Of a stretch of DNA of 64,000 bases, positions 1 to 13,330 are shown in pieces. The notes beneath the pieces are model-generated. The model had not been told where the DNA came from and made no database searches. It saw only the letters and a list, made by a program, of their open reading frames with translations. This stretch comes from Leucaena leucocephala (Eukaryota; Streptophyta; Magnoliopsida; Fabales; Fabaceae). Made by a program: the position numbers and the translations under genes. The DNA lies in assembly GCA_037074615.1 (NCBI GenBank), contig CM073569.1:8004001-8068000 (forward strand), written 5' to 3'. The number at the start of each line of letters is the position of its first letter. Position 1 is the first letter of the stretch.

Positions 1-1865
1 TGGATCATGTAGAAGAACATGTTGCTTCGACTTTTAATTGTTAGATGAATGCCTAAGAAATTGTATTTGCATAACTATGTTGCCTTCTTATACTCTCTTC
101 AATCTTCATCTTGTATTTGAATATGTCTTGCGTAAATTTAAGAATAAACTTCTTTTGCTTTGTTTTGGATTTCATCTATACTACATGCATCTATTTTTTA
201 TCTTAATCTCATGTTGCTTCTATCCATTTTTATAGAAGTGAGGTAATCTTGCAACACATTGTCACATTGTATGTTTTAAAATTTGATGTGCAAAGACTCA
301 ACTATGTATTACTGGTGCATATAAGGAGGTCATATAACTATAATAATTTTATAGGATTATGAATTCCATTATTCTTTTATAGAATTTTTTGCATCTATAA
401 ACAATATTTTGAAATTTCTTAAGGCTATTGTAGAAACCATAGAATGTTTTGTTTATTGTATAAAATGAATTTTGTTAATTCCATTTCAGTAGTGGCAAAT
501 GCAAAATGGGCATAAGAGAAGCTAAATTGTTTGTCCATACCCTGCTTGGTGCTTTCATAGATTGATGTTTTTATTTTTGATCAAAATATATTGATGCTTA
601 ATTATCAATATGTCGGCATTTTGTTTTTATTCTTAATTTTGAAATTTTCATGCTTAAATACCAAAATTTTATTTATCATTTGCTAAAAAATCAATTTATT
701 CGGAGACATTCCATCTTCATTATTTCCCATTGTTTATTTAGTATTGATATATGATTGTGTGCTCTCATGTTTTATATTTGGGAGAATAAATCGTGATGAT
801 GATATTATTGTATGTCTTTGTAGGCATTTACAATGAATGAAAACCATTATTTCATAAATAGAGGATTCTTTTCATTATACTCATTCACATTGGATAATGT
901 TAATAAGATAAGGCATATCAACACTATAATTATTCAAGTATATTCTAATTCATCATCTCACCTTTAGATTTTTCACTTTAAGCATGCATAATATTTAGTT
1001 TCTAAAATGATTGTTAAAATTTAAAGTCATTGTACAACTATCTTTTTATTATTTCTATCCTTGTATATAAACATCTCTTCTTTGACCCACTCCTTTTATT
1101 TTGTGCATTTTTCATAATTTTTTCAAAATCTTATAGTTTTAAAATTTACATATTTGTTATATATTAATAATATTGTAATCTTTTTTGAATGAATTTTCTT
1201 TAATTTTATTAAATTGATTTAAGAATTTTTAATATAATAAATAGATAACTTTTAATATGATAATTAAATATTAAAGTATTAAAAAATTATTCAATCTAGC
1301 ATAATTGGCATAGTACAAAGTATAATTAATTACAAAATATATTAAAAAACTTAGTACTACCACATTCGTTAAATCTCTGGGAAGAACTATTAAGAAATGT
1401 AACTGTACTAATTTTTTCCCTCAGTAATTGAAGAAAAAGGGGGTGTAGAGGCTTCTTGCCTTCCTTTTCTTATCAATAAAGCTCAAAGTTTGGTCTTACT
1501 TGTATGGAAATGAAGAAAGTTAGCACTATGATTCTCTATTTCTATCAAAACCAAAGCTCAAAGTCTTTAGTGGTAAGTACATTTGTTCTTTTATTACATT
1601 TGTTCTTTGATTACAGAATGTGGAAGAAAGCATAAATAAAAGGAAAAATTAAAGCCTAAAAGTTTGATACCACGATTCTCTATTTGAAAACCAGAAAGCT
1701 CTATTAACCCCAAAAATTGTTGCCTTAGACACTATTTTGTTTTGTTGCCAAGAACATGGTAGTTTTGCTTCATTTTTTCTTGCGGTGCCCTTTCAAAAGC
1801 TCTATATTTTAATGCTAAATAGAATAATTAAGTTGTTTGCTAAATAGAAGTTTTTTTTGTATTTG
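1..1865. other. AT-rich intergenic sequence, no gene seen
   Basis: I find no coding block with family resemblance on either strand. The open frames here are short, low-complexity and rich in F, L, I and Y, as expected by chance in AT-rich DNA. It may include the lost 5' part of the TAF1B-like pseudogene that follows, but I could not recognise it. Confidence 0.5.
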
Positions 1866-4800
1866 TAGTTCAATATTAAAAGGTGGAACCAATGAAGCCT
1901 TATTGCACCTTGTCCTGCCAATTTTGTAGCTATATATGCCTTGAGAATTATAGCGATGGTTTTTTCTATTATGCCCAATGCCATTGTTAGGTGGAGGACA
2001 TCATTGACACTACTATGGTTTATGAGAATGTAACTCCTAACTACATCTGCTTGCCCATCCATAGTCATAAGCTTTGCCATGTGATGGAAGTCACACAATT
2101 TGTTAACACGATCCCTTGTACGATTCACAACCTAAGTTGTTCAAGACCCTAGGGCTGAAAGACCTAGCCCCTCGAAGAATAGATGATGGCCTCTTAGTTT
2201 CCACCTATCTTGAGGGTCTAACTAGTGCAAAAAATTTAAGTTATGAGGATTACTACATTACCGTGAGTATGAGGTATTTGTTAGGCTTGCAAATTATGCT
2301 ACAACAGCAATGTGAGACACTGATAGATGAGTTTAAGGTGGCCCGTCTCATATGTATATCCATTGAGAGAATTTGGTTGTGTTATATAAAGTTGACTAAT
2401 GTTTTAGGTCATAGCTGACCTGGTTCAGTTATTTTGGAGTCTGAACTATAACAAGCTTTAGGTAATAGCTTTCACTTTCATGCCCTATTTTTATTTTCAC
2501 TTCCTCACTCAAATATATGTCAAATTGAATGGAGTAAAGTGTGTGTTACGTCTTCTCTATTCAATATATATTTATTGAGGTAATATCTATTTTCTATAGG
2601 AAATGTCTTAAGTTCATGATTAACGATTATCAAAATACTAATCTCTTAACACAATCTTCATGTTTTGCAACTATATTAACTACCTATTAAGTTTCCAAAT
2701 GCATATCCTATATCTCATTGAATTTATTTCTTACTTAGTGCTAGACAGAGTTGTTCACAAGTTACATGCGAAATACAAAGAACCATTCAATGAACACGAT
2801 CAATGTTGTATAATGATATGGTTCATATTGTTAAAGAAGACAATTCCATTATAATAGTTTGATAGTTTTATTCTTGACCTATCATGAGGCTAAGGAGGCA
2901 GTGTTATCTACAGGCATCGAGAGATTGGCTAATAAAAGAAAACTTTTTTATCTATTGGCCTTTATTGAAATTGAGAAACTCATGGGGTTGCCAAAAAAAG
3001 CATGTATAAATTCAAAACAAATGTTTAATCCTTCGCGAGGTGTGTCGCCATAAAAGATTGAGTCATTGGCTATAAAAATTGTTGATTCTATAGGCTTGGA
3101 AATGCCTCATGTGAACATTTTTGTGATAGCTAGCCATTATCTACGATAATTAAAGCTTCCTCATGACAAGATTATTTCTAAAGCTATTATGATCTTGAGT
3201 AGTCAATGCCATCAAGTTTATGGTTATCCACAAATGAGTTAATATTTCTAACTTGCTTATGTGTTCTCTCAGTCTAATGTTATATAACATTAATGGTTTC
3301 ATACATCGGGAGAAGAGTTTGTCTAATAATAATGCCGCTATTTTCCTCAAATATAAAGGAAAAGGTGCAATGGATTCAAGTAATAATGAAGAATATGCTA
3401 CTAAGCTTCTCTGTCACCTTCATTCCTTGGTGCATTGGGCTTCCTGACAAATATAGTGTGAAATTTTTAATTTTTTTATACTATTATTTTCACTGTATTA
3501 ACCCTTGATTTTATAAATAGTTTACTTTTATTTTCCTTCTATGGTAATTTTTTTTGGGTGCGTAGAGCTAAAGCATGAAAAGAACTTGCAAACATATCTC
3601 AAATATTGAAGGATGTTGTCTTTGTTAGATTGGAGCCATCTTTTGAAGATTTTGAAGAGAAGAGGATGAAAGAAGACTCTTGGAATTATTATCACAATAG
3701 TTATAAAGATGGAAAGGTAGAATGAAAGCATTAATATTCTTAGTATAATGTTTATTTTAATTTGAGTTAAAGTGTAAATTTATCCCAGAAGTTTCACTTA
3801 GGAGCGCTGGGTATTCAAAATTTTTTTAGCAACAATATAGTCCTAGAAGTTTTCAAATTGTAGCAATGTCGCCCTAGCCTAAATTTACCCAAAGTTAAGT
3901 TTGACCAATATGATGTTGTGGCATCCGCATCATCTTTTATTTTGGGTTAAGGTGTAAATTTGCCATAAAAACTTTTACTTAAGAGTGATAGGTATGCAAA
4001 AAAAAATTTAGTTTAATATCACCCTGACATTATTCAGGTTCAGTTTAACTGTTAGTTTGACTAAATATGCTAAATTGGATAGTACACATGTCATCCACTT
4101 CATTTTTTCCCTAAGTCATATTTCTAAACAAGAAAAATATTAAAAAATACTTCCCTCCAAGCTTCTTCGTTATCTAAGTATCATTTTCAGCATACCATAC
4201 TCTAGGAACCTCTCAAAAAATAACATATGATAGTCCTATATGTTATCTTCTTATCTTTGACTTCAAAAAATATAAAGTGGATGGCACATGGATTGGTCAA
4301 CTCAATATATTTGATCAAACTAATAGTCAAACTAAATCTGGATAACAGTTGGTTCAATATCGAATCTAAAAAACCTTCTGGATACCTAGCGTTCTTGAGT
4401 GAAAATTTTTGAAGTAAATTTGCATCTTAACCCAAAATAAAAGATGATGTGGCATGCCACATCAGCATATTGATCAAATAACGATCAACTTAACTTTTGG
4501 GTAATTGTTAGTGGGATATTTTTATAATTTGAAAACTTCCGGGGCAACATTGCTCCTAAAAAAACTTCTAGATACCTATCGCTCATAAGTAAAAACTTTT
4601 AAGGCAAATTTGCAACTTAACCTTTTAATTTCCTCCTTAGGTCAGCTATATATTGATGGGTTCAGTATTTTTTTTAAATATAGGAAATAAAGAACAAATT
4701 AAAAAAATAATTTCATGAGACCAAGTCGACATTTGGAAAAGAAAAAAAAATAAGTGGTGTGATATTCATAGATCATGTGACATTATTAATCAGATTAGGT

Positions 4801-5560
4801 ATCGAGCAAAAATGTTGGTCTTACTAACTTAATAAAAATGGCTTAGTTTTGACAAATCACTTAATTGATGTAACATGTCAAAATATTAGAAATGAATTAG
4901 AATTTAAATCAAAATTAATGCTTCAAGGTTGAATGAAGGAATCAATATAATTGCTATATGAAGAATATGATCTAAAAGGACTTTTTTTTAATATAGTAAG
5001 TAGTGAGTTAGACTCAGCCATGTTATTCAATTTACTTTCCTTCTTTTCCCCCAAACTTTCCTAACTCATTGATTTTCTGGTAGATTTCAAGATCCATTTG
5101 AGTCAAATGCACTATCTAATTCTTGTTTGAAGCAAAATAAGATAAGAGATGATGGATGTAGTAGTAAAAAATCAATGGAGAGAGATGAGAGGAGGACACA
5201 AATGTTTCAATCTAAGAAGGAATTTGGATGATTTCCATATGAATTCACTGGAATTAGAGCAAGAAACTGAAATTGATGTTAGACAAGAAAATGAAGCTCT
5301 CAGAATATTGAAGTTTGACATGAAAGAGTAGATATTCCATCACATATCTTCTAGGAAGAATATAAATTGATTAGATTACATTCATTATTGAAGGAAGAAG
5401 GATGATGGTTCTTTGGCCTATATTGCTAATGCTAATTATTAAATTATGCTTCACGCTTGTACTCATCTCACATAAGTTGATATTCGAATCATGTATATGA
5501 CAATATTAAATTTTGAGAACAAATTAAATTGGATTGAAGACAAATTGAATGTACATTGGG
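1866..5560 (+). pseudogene. TAF1B: TAF1B/RRN7-like RNA polymerase I initiation factor pseudogene
   Basis: Conceptual translation in shifting frames matches my memory of plant TATA-box-binding protein-associated factor RNA polymerase I subunit B (RRN7 family), the TFIIB-like factor that recruits Pol I to rDNA promoters. About 1890-2020 resembles the N-terminal zinc ribbon: a CxxC (CQFC), DGFFYYAQC, then DIIDT. 2220-2400 holds LSYEDYY and RYLLGLQIMLQQQCETL, the cyclin-like repeat start. 2880-3150 gives EAVLSTGIERLANKRKLFY, IEIEKLMGLP, then KIESLAIKIVDSIGLEMP. 3253-3440 gives LYNINGF and EYATKLLCHL. 3575-3720 gives DVVFVRLEPSFEDFEE. 5290-5560 gives RILKFDMKE, KKDDGSLAYIANANY and NKLNWIEDKLN, the conserved C-terminal part. 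The order is collinear with the family. Stops and frameshifts separate nearly every block. An intron-like segment is retained (about 2460-2740), so this is a decayed genomic duplicate and not a processed copy. A foldback transposon lies inside it. Assignment is from remembered family motifs, not a search. Confidence 0.75.
3764..4622. mobile_element. Mutator-like foldback MITE in the TAF1B pseudogene
   Basis: The 859-bp segment is bounded by a perfect 9-bp direct repeat TTTTAATTT (3755-3763 and 4623-4631), the target-duplication length typical of Mutator-like elements. Its ends are long imperfect inverted repeats: the left arm from about 3764 to 3960 pairs with the right arm from about 4440 to 4622, including shared blocks such as AAGTTTTCAAATT and its complement. 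A second inverted pair lies inside: TTATTTTGGGTTAAGGTG near 3940-3957 and its complement near 4424-4441. There is no transposase, so it is non-autonomous. Confidence 0.8.
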
Positions 5561-5689
5561 TCTGGAACCTGAAAAGATTGAATGCAAGTATTGCAAATAT
5601 GTTAAGGATAAGATTGAATGAAAGGATTGACAAGATATTGCATATTGATGTTTTTGTATTTGTGTGGTTCTTATATTTATACTTCAACT

Positions 5690-8284
5690 TCTAAGATGGG
5701 TATATTAAACTACATATTTTCAGTACATTTACATGAATATGCCACTTCAACAGAATTTAGAGTAAAAAAAGAACTTGAGTTTGATCATATGAAAAGATTA
5801 GATTTTTAAACTATTTTATTTGACTTCAATCAAACACACCTTTTAAGAAGAGGACATAGATTAGCAAGAAACTCACAAAGTAAGGTTAGTTTCGTCTAAT
5901 TTATCACATGATAAGCTCTTTTAAGTTTCTTCACCTTAAGATTCTCTTCTAAAATGAGATGGCCATATATAAAAAACTCAATAGCAATAAGAGAGTCACA
6001 TAATCATTTCTTTGAGGAATGAATTGGCTTATCCACATTATGAGAGTTTTACTTCTTAATGTTGTGATAATTCCGGCCTTCAAAACCATAGGTCATAGAG
6101 TTTCTACAATAACAGAGCTAATCATTCTTTATAACAAGGATTCCCTAATAAAAGATTGAGATTAATTTTATCATCATAATGAGCACTCTTAGATTTTTTG
6201 ATCTAACGAGGAGATGCGTGATGAAAATCACATAAACACTTTCTGGTAATGAGTGGAAGAGGCTATGCAGAAAATATGTGATTCCCTTAATTATAATCAT
6301 AAAGTCAAGGACATGCCCCTTTAGAGCAAAAACCTCCAATATCATGTATCTTAGTCCTTTTATTAAACCTATTGCCCAAATCAAATGATTATACTATATA
6401 CTTGCATGTCAATTTATCATTCATAATCTTACGCAATGAACAACATTGCCTAAAAATTTGAACCTCACCTTCTAAGTAATGGATATGTAAAGACCAAATG
6501 GACCATCATATTTAACACTATTTGACAGAGTGCCAACAATAGAGACTGAAACTTGGGATTAAAGCTACTTTACATAACCTAGCAACATGTCCAAAACTCA
6601 TACAAGAAGAGCACACTCTTCCTACTTACTCTAAGATAACTAACACCTTAAAAGTCATACCATCGAGTAATTAAAGATTATAAAGATTATTACAAGTGAG
6701 AACAAATGCTGAAATGTCAACTTGAAGGAGCAAACCATAGTTATGTAAGTGACTCTATTCATTATAACAAATGAAAGTTCCAAAATGCTCACCAATATAA
6801 CCAGCAGTCTCTATATTATAATATTTCAATTGCAAGCAAAAAATTTGAGTCTAAACATAAAAGTGAGAAGTGTAAATATCGAATATTGAGAAACATAGCT
6901 CCAATGGATTAGTACAATAGAGTACTCTTATAACATCATAAACCATGTAACCACATAAATCTTCCACAAACTAATGATATAATAAAAAGGAATCATTGAA
7001 TTGTTATACCATCGATATTATCCTTGTAACCTCTAAAGAATCCTAATTAAGGATTACATTTTTGAAGGATATATTATGGCCATTTAGAACCTTAGCACAT
7101 ATTAAATGTCTTTTACTAAAAAAAGAAGTCATTTACTCAGAAAGAGGAGGCATTTTGTCAATCAGATCCAAATTTCTAGTTATAATGTAAACAACAATAT
7201 ACTACATGCAAAATTAAGTGCCACAAGAGAATATGAGAGAAAACAACTCAGAGTAAGAGAGATATATCCTCCAAAAAAGATTTGCAGAATGCATAATAAA
7301 AAGTTGATCATCAAACAAACTAAAGAGAAAAATACCCCAAATCAATCCAGTAGACCTCAAATTTGTCAAAAATAATGAACCTATTCATAGATCTACACTA
7401 GGAGGAAGTCAAAGATAAAAGAAATTTGTATAATGATCAAGAAAACAACAAGAGCAATGCCAAAAGAACATGATAGGGAAGTGGAAAAATTGAAGTTGGA
7501 ACGATAGAAGTATAGGACCAGCTAATGCGATATAGCAAGATGACTTTTTAACTTCCAATGATCCTTTGCAGATTCTAACTGGACCAATCATAAGAGTAAG
7601 AGCTAAAAGAATTAAGGAAGTATTGAATGGGCTAATGCAAGAGACCTTGACAAAGCAAATGTAATTGGAGCAACAAATCAAATTAAAAATGCTAAGGACG
7701 TTATTAATTTTATTTGTATTGAAAATATAGCTCTTAACCGATTTTGGGCTTGGAGACTTCAATTTAAAGGCGTTGGATCAAGTTTCACAAATTAAAAAAC
7801 TCCTAAATAATCACAACTTGGGCTTAATATGCTTATTATATTTTGTTAAATGTATTTGAGAGAAAATTCATAATTAGTTGGCAGATTTGTCTTGAGTTTT
7901 CAAGTACATTGAAGTAAGTATTTGTTACATTTTTCAAGTTAGCATTTAATATTTTTAGTCTCTAGGTTTATTTTTCCAAGAAAAATTAAGTCAAACTTTG
8001 AAAGTATCTCTTTAAGTACTTTGTGTTACTCATTTTGTGATCAGACTTGAATAGACTTGAATTTTAAATAAAAAGTTATATTTATGCACTTTGTTTCTTG
8101 AGAGATTCTTTCTCAAGTTCTTCATTAAACTAATAGATTTATCAAGGCTTGATCAATCTTGTGGCATCTTCCAACACTTTGGGTCCTTGTTATTCATGTT
8201 CTAAGTTCAAGTGGATCACCAGACATTTGTTTAGTGTTCTTGGTGTGCGTATATTTGGATTGGTTGTAGGTTTGCACCACCAAT
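5690..8284. other. Intergenic sequence, probably decayed repeats
   Basis: No gene can be supported. The minus strand has short open frames (about 6145-6384 and 7409-7762) with many hydrophobic residues and no motif I recognise. The composition and broken frames would fit an old retroelement ORF, but I could not find a zinc knuckle, endonuclease or reverse-transcriptase motif. Confidence 0.4.
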
Positions 8285-10640
8285 TGTAACATCTTGATTT
8301 TTAATTCTAAGGTTTAAGGTTAAATTTTATTTTTATAGAAATTTGAGGTAATAAGTGATTGATCTTATTTGTTTGAGGTTTAGAAACATTAAGGAAGATG
8401 ATTAAAAATCATATTTGTAGATTTATTTTGAACAGTCTTGGGACATTGGAATTTTGTAGGATCAAATGATCCTCTTTTTAAGTGATTCTTTTGCATTGAA
8501 AACTAGACATCCTAAATTTTATAAAGAGTCATAATTTCTAATTCTTGGAGATGTATGAAATTAGTTACAAATTTTTGAAGTTATGTCACGTTTATTGTAT
8601 CTTTCATTGTGACATTTGCCATAGCAAACTACACATAATCATGATTTTCTCTCGTGTCACTTGTTACGAGTTTGCTATAGCAAACATGTCATGATCTAGT
8701 TTATAAAATCATATCTAGACAAGATTTTTAGATGGGAAATAGAGGAAATGCGACTTGAGTTCTACTACGATAAGGATTTTTGTCCACTTGGGTGTAGATT
8801 CAAGTTTCCTAACATCAAAGTAAGCTATCCAAACTTGATTTCTGCTAATTTCTCTTAGATTTTTCAAGATTGGTTGTGTTGAAAGTTTGGGTTTGAGTTG
8901 GATTTCAAAATGGGGTGAGTTTTGACTAAATATTTTGAGTTTAAATGGACTAGATGAGATGTTCAATTAGTTTAGTTTTGTTAAATTTTAAGTTTGATGG
9001 ATTTTTTATGTTAGGGTTTGATCAAGTGTTAAACTTTTTATGATTTATGATAATGTGATGGTTGGAAATAGATTTTGTTGCTTGGGTTATGTTATTGTGA
9101 GTTAGAATTAATGTTTAATAGGTTTAGAATGCTTATTTGGGTTGAAATTCAAAAATAGGTATCTTGGAGCAGGAATTGCGAGTGAAATTTAGGGCTTTTG
9201 TTTAATTGGAACTATTAGATGTTAATTGATTATTTCTTTGAGTTAGTTGAGCTATTTGGATATGGAATTAACTATTAGATTGATGTTGATAGATGATTAT
9301 AGGATCACTTAATTGTTGATAATTAATCACTCAATTAGTTGTAAACTAATGGTGATGATTATACGATTGTGTAGATTGATTGTTGATTTTGACTTTGAGC
9401 ACGGGGTTAACCTTGATAGTAATGATCTTTGACTTTGGTGAGAGGTAACCACTTTCCAGTTGTTATACATGCTAGTCAGTGTTTGTGAGTAATTTTGAAA
9501 TGTGATTTGTGAAGGTACTATTATGTTTATAGTTATGTTGATGTACTATATATTTGATGTTATAAATTGCCTTTTGGGACTTGGTTCAATAAAATTGATC
9601 ATTATGTTTGAGAGTATTATGATCTTTACAAAAAGTAAGAGCTTGATTTAAAGGGTACCATAAAATATGAGTATGCATATAAAAATATATTTAAAATATA
9701 GATTATGTTCAATGAGTAAGTTATATGATTTAGTTTCAATATTTAGTTTTATGATTGAGTTGTATGATATGGGTAATGGGTGAAGTTATAGTGGTGGAGA
9801 TCTTTTTTATTTATTACACGACAAGGCTTCCACAAATACATGATGGATAACCTCGCCCTAACAGTTCTAAATGGTGCCGCCCTAATAGTTTCGTGAGGGG
9901 CTTAAATGCCTCAACAGTTCCATGAGAGGCTATGACATCCCAACAATTTCATGATGGGTAACCCATGGTCCAGTTGTGTGTTATGTGGACTTTGGCTAAC
10001 CTACATCATATAAACGATGAGCTTTTAGAGTAACTAGTTATATGGGAAGTAACTCAACCCATGGGTCCAGTCAGGAGTAATAAGGATGAGTTGGGTTAAT
10101 TTATTGTTATAATTGCTATAAGTATATAGATATTGTATTGAAATTAATTATTATAATTCTATAACTATCCAACATGGCAACTCACGAGCAATCACTTGTA
10201 TATATGATAGGTAGAATTATTAATTACTAAGATATTTGTCTCACTTCATGGTTGCTAATATTTTTCAAGTGAAAGTTCTAGAGCTGTGTCATCACAAAAG
10301 GCTTTAAAGACCTAAGCTTTCTTCATCTTATATAGCTTCTATTTCCTTTATATATGTTGAATTGATGTATATTGCCACATAAGGATTTTGTTGTATAACT
10401 TGACTTGATTTGAGATTAAGTACTTGACTCATACTTTTGTTGACTGGATTGTTGATTGAGTACTAGTAGTAGGCAAAAGGCCTTTAGATTGGTGCATGTG
10501 ACTTTGTCTTGTGGATCCACATTATGTTTGTGGGAAATTTCTAATTGGATATTGAGATATGGATTATTTAGTAGTTATTAAATTGTCAGCTTCTTCTTGT
10601 GATAGTGTGGGCATCAATCGCTCAAGGCCTAATTGTTACG
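8285..10640 (+). mobile_element. Putative solo LTR or LTR-like block (TGTAACATC start)
   Basis: The block begins TGTAACATCTTGATTTTTAA, a start common in plant Ty3/Gypsy LTRs, and ends near 10636 with GTTACGA, close to the complementary GTTACA end. Between 9840 and 10090 is a GC-richer stretch with repeated pieces such as AACAGTTC and TCATGAT. A long AT-rich tail follows. There is no coding capacity. I could not identify a clean 5-bp target duplication (left flank CCAAT), so the right boundary is approximate. Confidence 0.45.
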
Positions 10641-10689
10641 ATTTGTTGTTAATTAGGTATTTGATTCTCTTAACCATGTCAGTGGGTTG

Positions 10690-10990
10690 TGTCCTTTCTA
10701 TTTTCAAAAGATAGTTTTATCTTTTCTATTATGGTTATTAGTTGATTAAGAAAATTCTTTTATAACCATGGTAGGATTTCCAATGGTTTTAGCAAAGATT
10801 TTTTCTACCATAGTTAACTCTTTAGAAGCAAAAGTTCTTTTTATAACAATGGTAGCTTTTATTCCATTACTAAAGTTCTTTTCTACTATAGTTACCATGG
10901 TTAGGTTTCAAACAGTTAGAGAAACTTTTTTTTACTATGGTACCTTTTGAGTAACTAATTTCCTTTTATATTATAGTAATTGATTAAATA
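10690..10990. repeat. Cluster of degenerate short direct and inverted repeats
   Basis: Variants of ACCATGGT, CTACCATAGTTA and AAAAGTTCTTTT recur at least four times in both orientations, roughly every 60-70 bp. Examples are near 10765 (ATAACCATGGTAGG), 10805, 10850 and 10895 (AGTTACCATGGTTAGG). Such arrays occur in the subterminal regions of CACTA and other DNA transposons. No TIR or transposase was found to assign it. Confidence 0.5.
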
Positions 10991-12718
10991 GTTTTAAAAT
11001 GGGTTAATTATTGTATTAGAAGAATTTTACACCAATGAGTATTTGGAAATTAGTGACAATGACAACCACAAGAGACTAGAAAAACATATAACGCTTCTAA
11101 CAGAATAATGAGACTGGTGAGAAGCAAACAATGCTTCCTTTTATTCAAAAGTCAATTTCAATTGAACTTGAGATGTAGTCAATAGAGATGTCATCTGAGA
11201 TTGAAAAATAATGGTACAAAACTACAATCAATATAGCTACAGTTAAGAGAGACGCATACGGACTTTAAGTTATATTTTGCATGTGATGAAATTGTTATGA
11301 TTCTTGATATCTGATTAGAAATTAGATAGTAAGATTGGTGAGAGATGAAGAATTCTTGATTGGGGATGAAGAAATCAATGAATTTTAATAGTCAAAGGAA
11401 ATGGTGGCTAGGGTTAGAGAGACAAGCTATTGGTTCCATTGCCCTCAAAATGTTGTTAGCATGCTTGGCACCAAAATCAATGTGATGCAACATAGAGAAA
11501 AGTAACAAAAAGTTTCTTTGATTTTGAAGTCAATTTTGGACTATAAGCTAGGTGGGCAAAAAGCTATGCCAAACATGAGTTTAGCGTTGAAAATTACTTT
11601 TAAGAGCTAGAAATCAATTTGGGAGGTTGGTAACGTGATCCCAAACAAGCCCTCAATCTTGTAAGACAACAGTTGGCAAAATGAAAGTCACACTACTAAG
11701 AGTTGAAGACAACAAAGTCCAAGCTTGGAGTCTTCAAGTCTAGCAACATGTGTGTAAGACAGTAGATGGGGATGGTTCAAGACTTCAAGACAACAAGACT
11801 TCCAACTTCTTAGTTTCATTGTGTGTGTGATTTGTGTTTTGAGAGTTTGGGTAAAAATGCTTTGGGTTTTCTAAGTTTTAGATTAGTTTAGTGAAAGCAT
11901 GGGCTCATCCAATACTTTTCTATCAAAATTATTTCTTTTCATTATCCTTACGTGTCATTCACCTTTATTATAATTTTCTTATATTTGATTGTAGAATTTT
12001 AAAAATTCATCTACTATTTACTTCTTATAAGTGTATAATTAGATATTTCTCTTGTGTATTGCACGGGCAGCGAGAAAAAATATGTTATAATTAATTATTT
12101 ATGATTATTATAAATTATCATTATGGTTAGAAATTTGAAATATCATAGAATCAATGGGATGACTGGTTAATTACCACCATGAGGCTCAAAATCTTTCAAA
12201 AAATCAAAGTTATTTCTAATTATTATGAATCGTCATTATGGTGATAAATTTAAAATATTATAGAATCAGTTAATATGATTAGTAATTAATTATCATCATG
12301 GGGCTTAAGATTTTTTAAAGATCCAAGTGAGATTAATGATTGAGATTATTGATTATTACTTGTAAATAAATGAATTAAAAGTATTAAGTCAGATCGACCT
12401 AAATCTATTTTTAACTGAACTGGATATTATAAAATTTTAAGACAAAAGTTGATGATTGATTGAAAATATTTAATTGTGTATTGTTATTATAAAATAACTA
12501 TAAAAAATGAAAAAAAAAATTATTTAAACTTATTGCAATTTAATTAGTTAAGAATATGTTCAATAAAAATAAGGAAAAAGACAATAAAATCCCTATGAAA
12601 TAAGTAAGACTCAAATTAGGACATTAAAATGTTTAATGACTCTAAAGTCTTTAAATATTGAGCTAAGATTAAATTCTAAAGCAAAATTACTCAATGCCCT
12701 TCATTTTAAATTCTTGGA
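10991..12718. other. Intergenic sequence, nothing supported
   Basis: No gene, RNA gene or clear element is visible. Two similar stretches, about 12115-12200 and 12215-12310, share TTATGGTNANAAATTTNAAATATNATAGAATCA-like order. They look like a diverged direct duplication about 100 bp apart. Confidence 0.4.
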
Positions 12719-13170
12719 TAAGCAAATTGCAACTTTTACTTAATGAATGACAAGAAAAACATAGTCGTTGACAAGCTTTTGTGTGCTTATACATTGATAA
12801 GTCTTAAGTAGAGAACTAATTAAGAGTGATAACAACAATGTAGCGAATAATAACTTTTGTATAATGAATGCAAAAACAACTTAGCCATTTACAAATTTTT
12901 TGTACTTTGCAATGACAAGTTTTAAATAAGGAGCTAATTAAAAATGATAAGAACAATTTATTGAATAACAACTTTGCAAAACAAATGATAAGAACAGCTT
13001 TGCCATTGACAAGTTTTGCGTGCTTATTTTTTGACAAGTTTTAAATAGGGAATTACTTAAGAATTACTAGAATAATTTATTAACAAATAAGAATAGTTGA
13101 ATAATTAAATATATGAACAACTTATCTATTGACAAGTTTTTTGTTCTTTAGATTATAGTGTTGCATCTAA
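12719..13170. repeat. Minisatellite, ~119-bp period, about four diverged copies
   Basis: The core GACAAGTTTTAAATA recurs at 12914 and 13033, with a variant at 12796 (spacings 118 and 119 bp). Each copy also repeats TTGCGTGCTTAT-type, GAGCTAATTAAAAATGATAAGAACAA-type and CAACTTAGCCATTGACAAG-type blocks in the same order. The last copy, near 13120-13170, decays. Frames across it are not conserved, so it is not a protein repeat. Confidence 0.75.
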
Positions 13171-13306
13171 ATCACAATAGCTCAGTGAATAACAAATTTT
13201 AATTTCAAAAATGAGAAGAACAACTTAGCTAATGTCAAGTATTTTGTGCTTTTGTAAATGCTCAAAGGTTTTTTAAGATCTAATGCTCCATTTCATGCTT
13301 CTCCAA

Positions 13307-13330
13307 TCTTGGTATAGTTTCTTTGCCAAT
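13307..13330. repeat. Left target-site duplication of the L1 LINE
   Basis: These 24 bp begin TCTTGGTATAG and end CTTTGCCAAT. The matching copy at 19340-19363 begins TCTTGGTTTAA and ends CTTTGCCAAT, agreeing at about 20 of 24 positions. The copy abuts the poly-T run at 13332-13338, the complement of the LINE poly-A tail. Confidence 0.7.

Noticed and set aside
2116..2418. 100-codon ORF as an intact gene
   Set aside because: It matches only an internal part of TAF1B. The collinear flanking blocks are in other frames with stops, so it is a piece of a pseudogene.
7409..7762. Minus-strand 117-codon ORF as a membrane protein gene
   Set aside because: Its hydrophobicity follows from AT-rich codons. 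There is no family motif, no splice support and no neighbouring exon.
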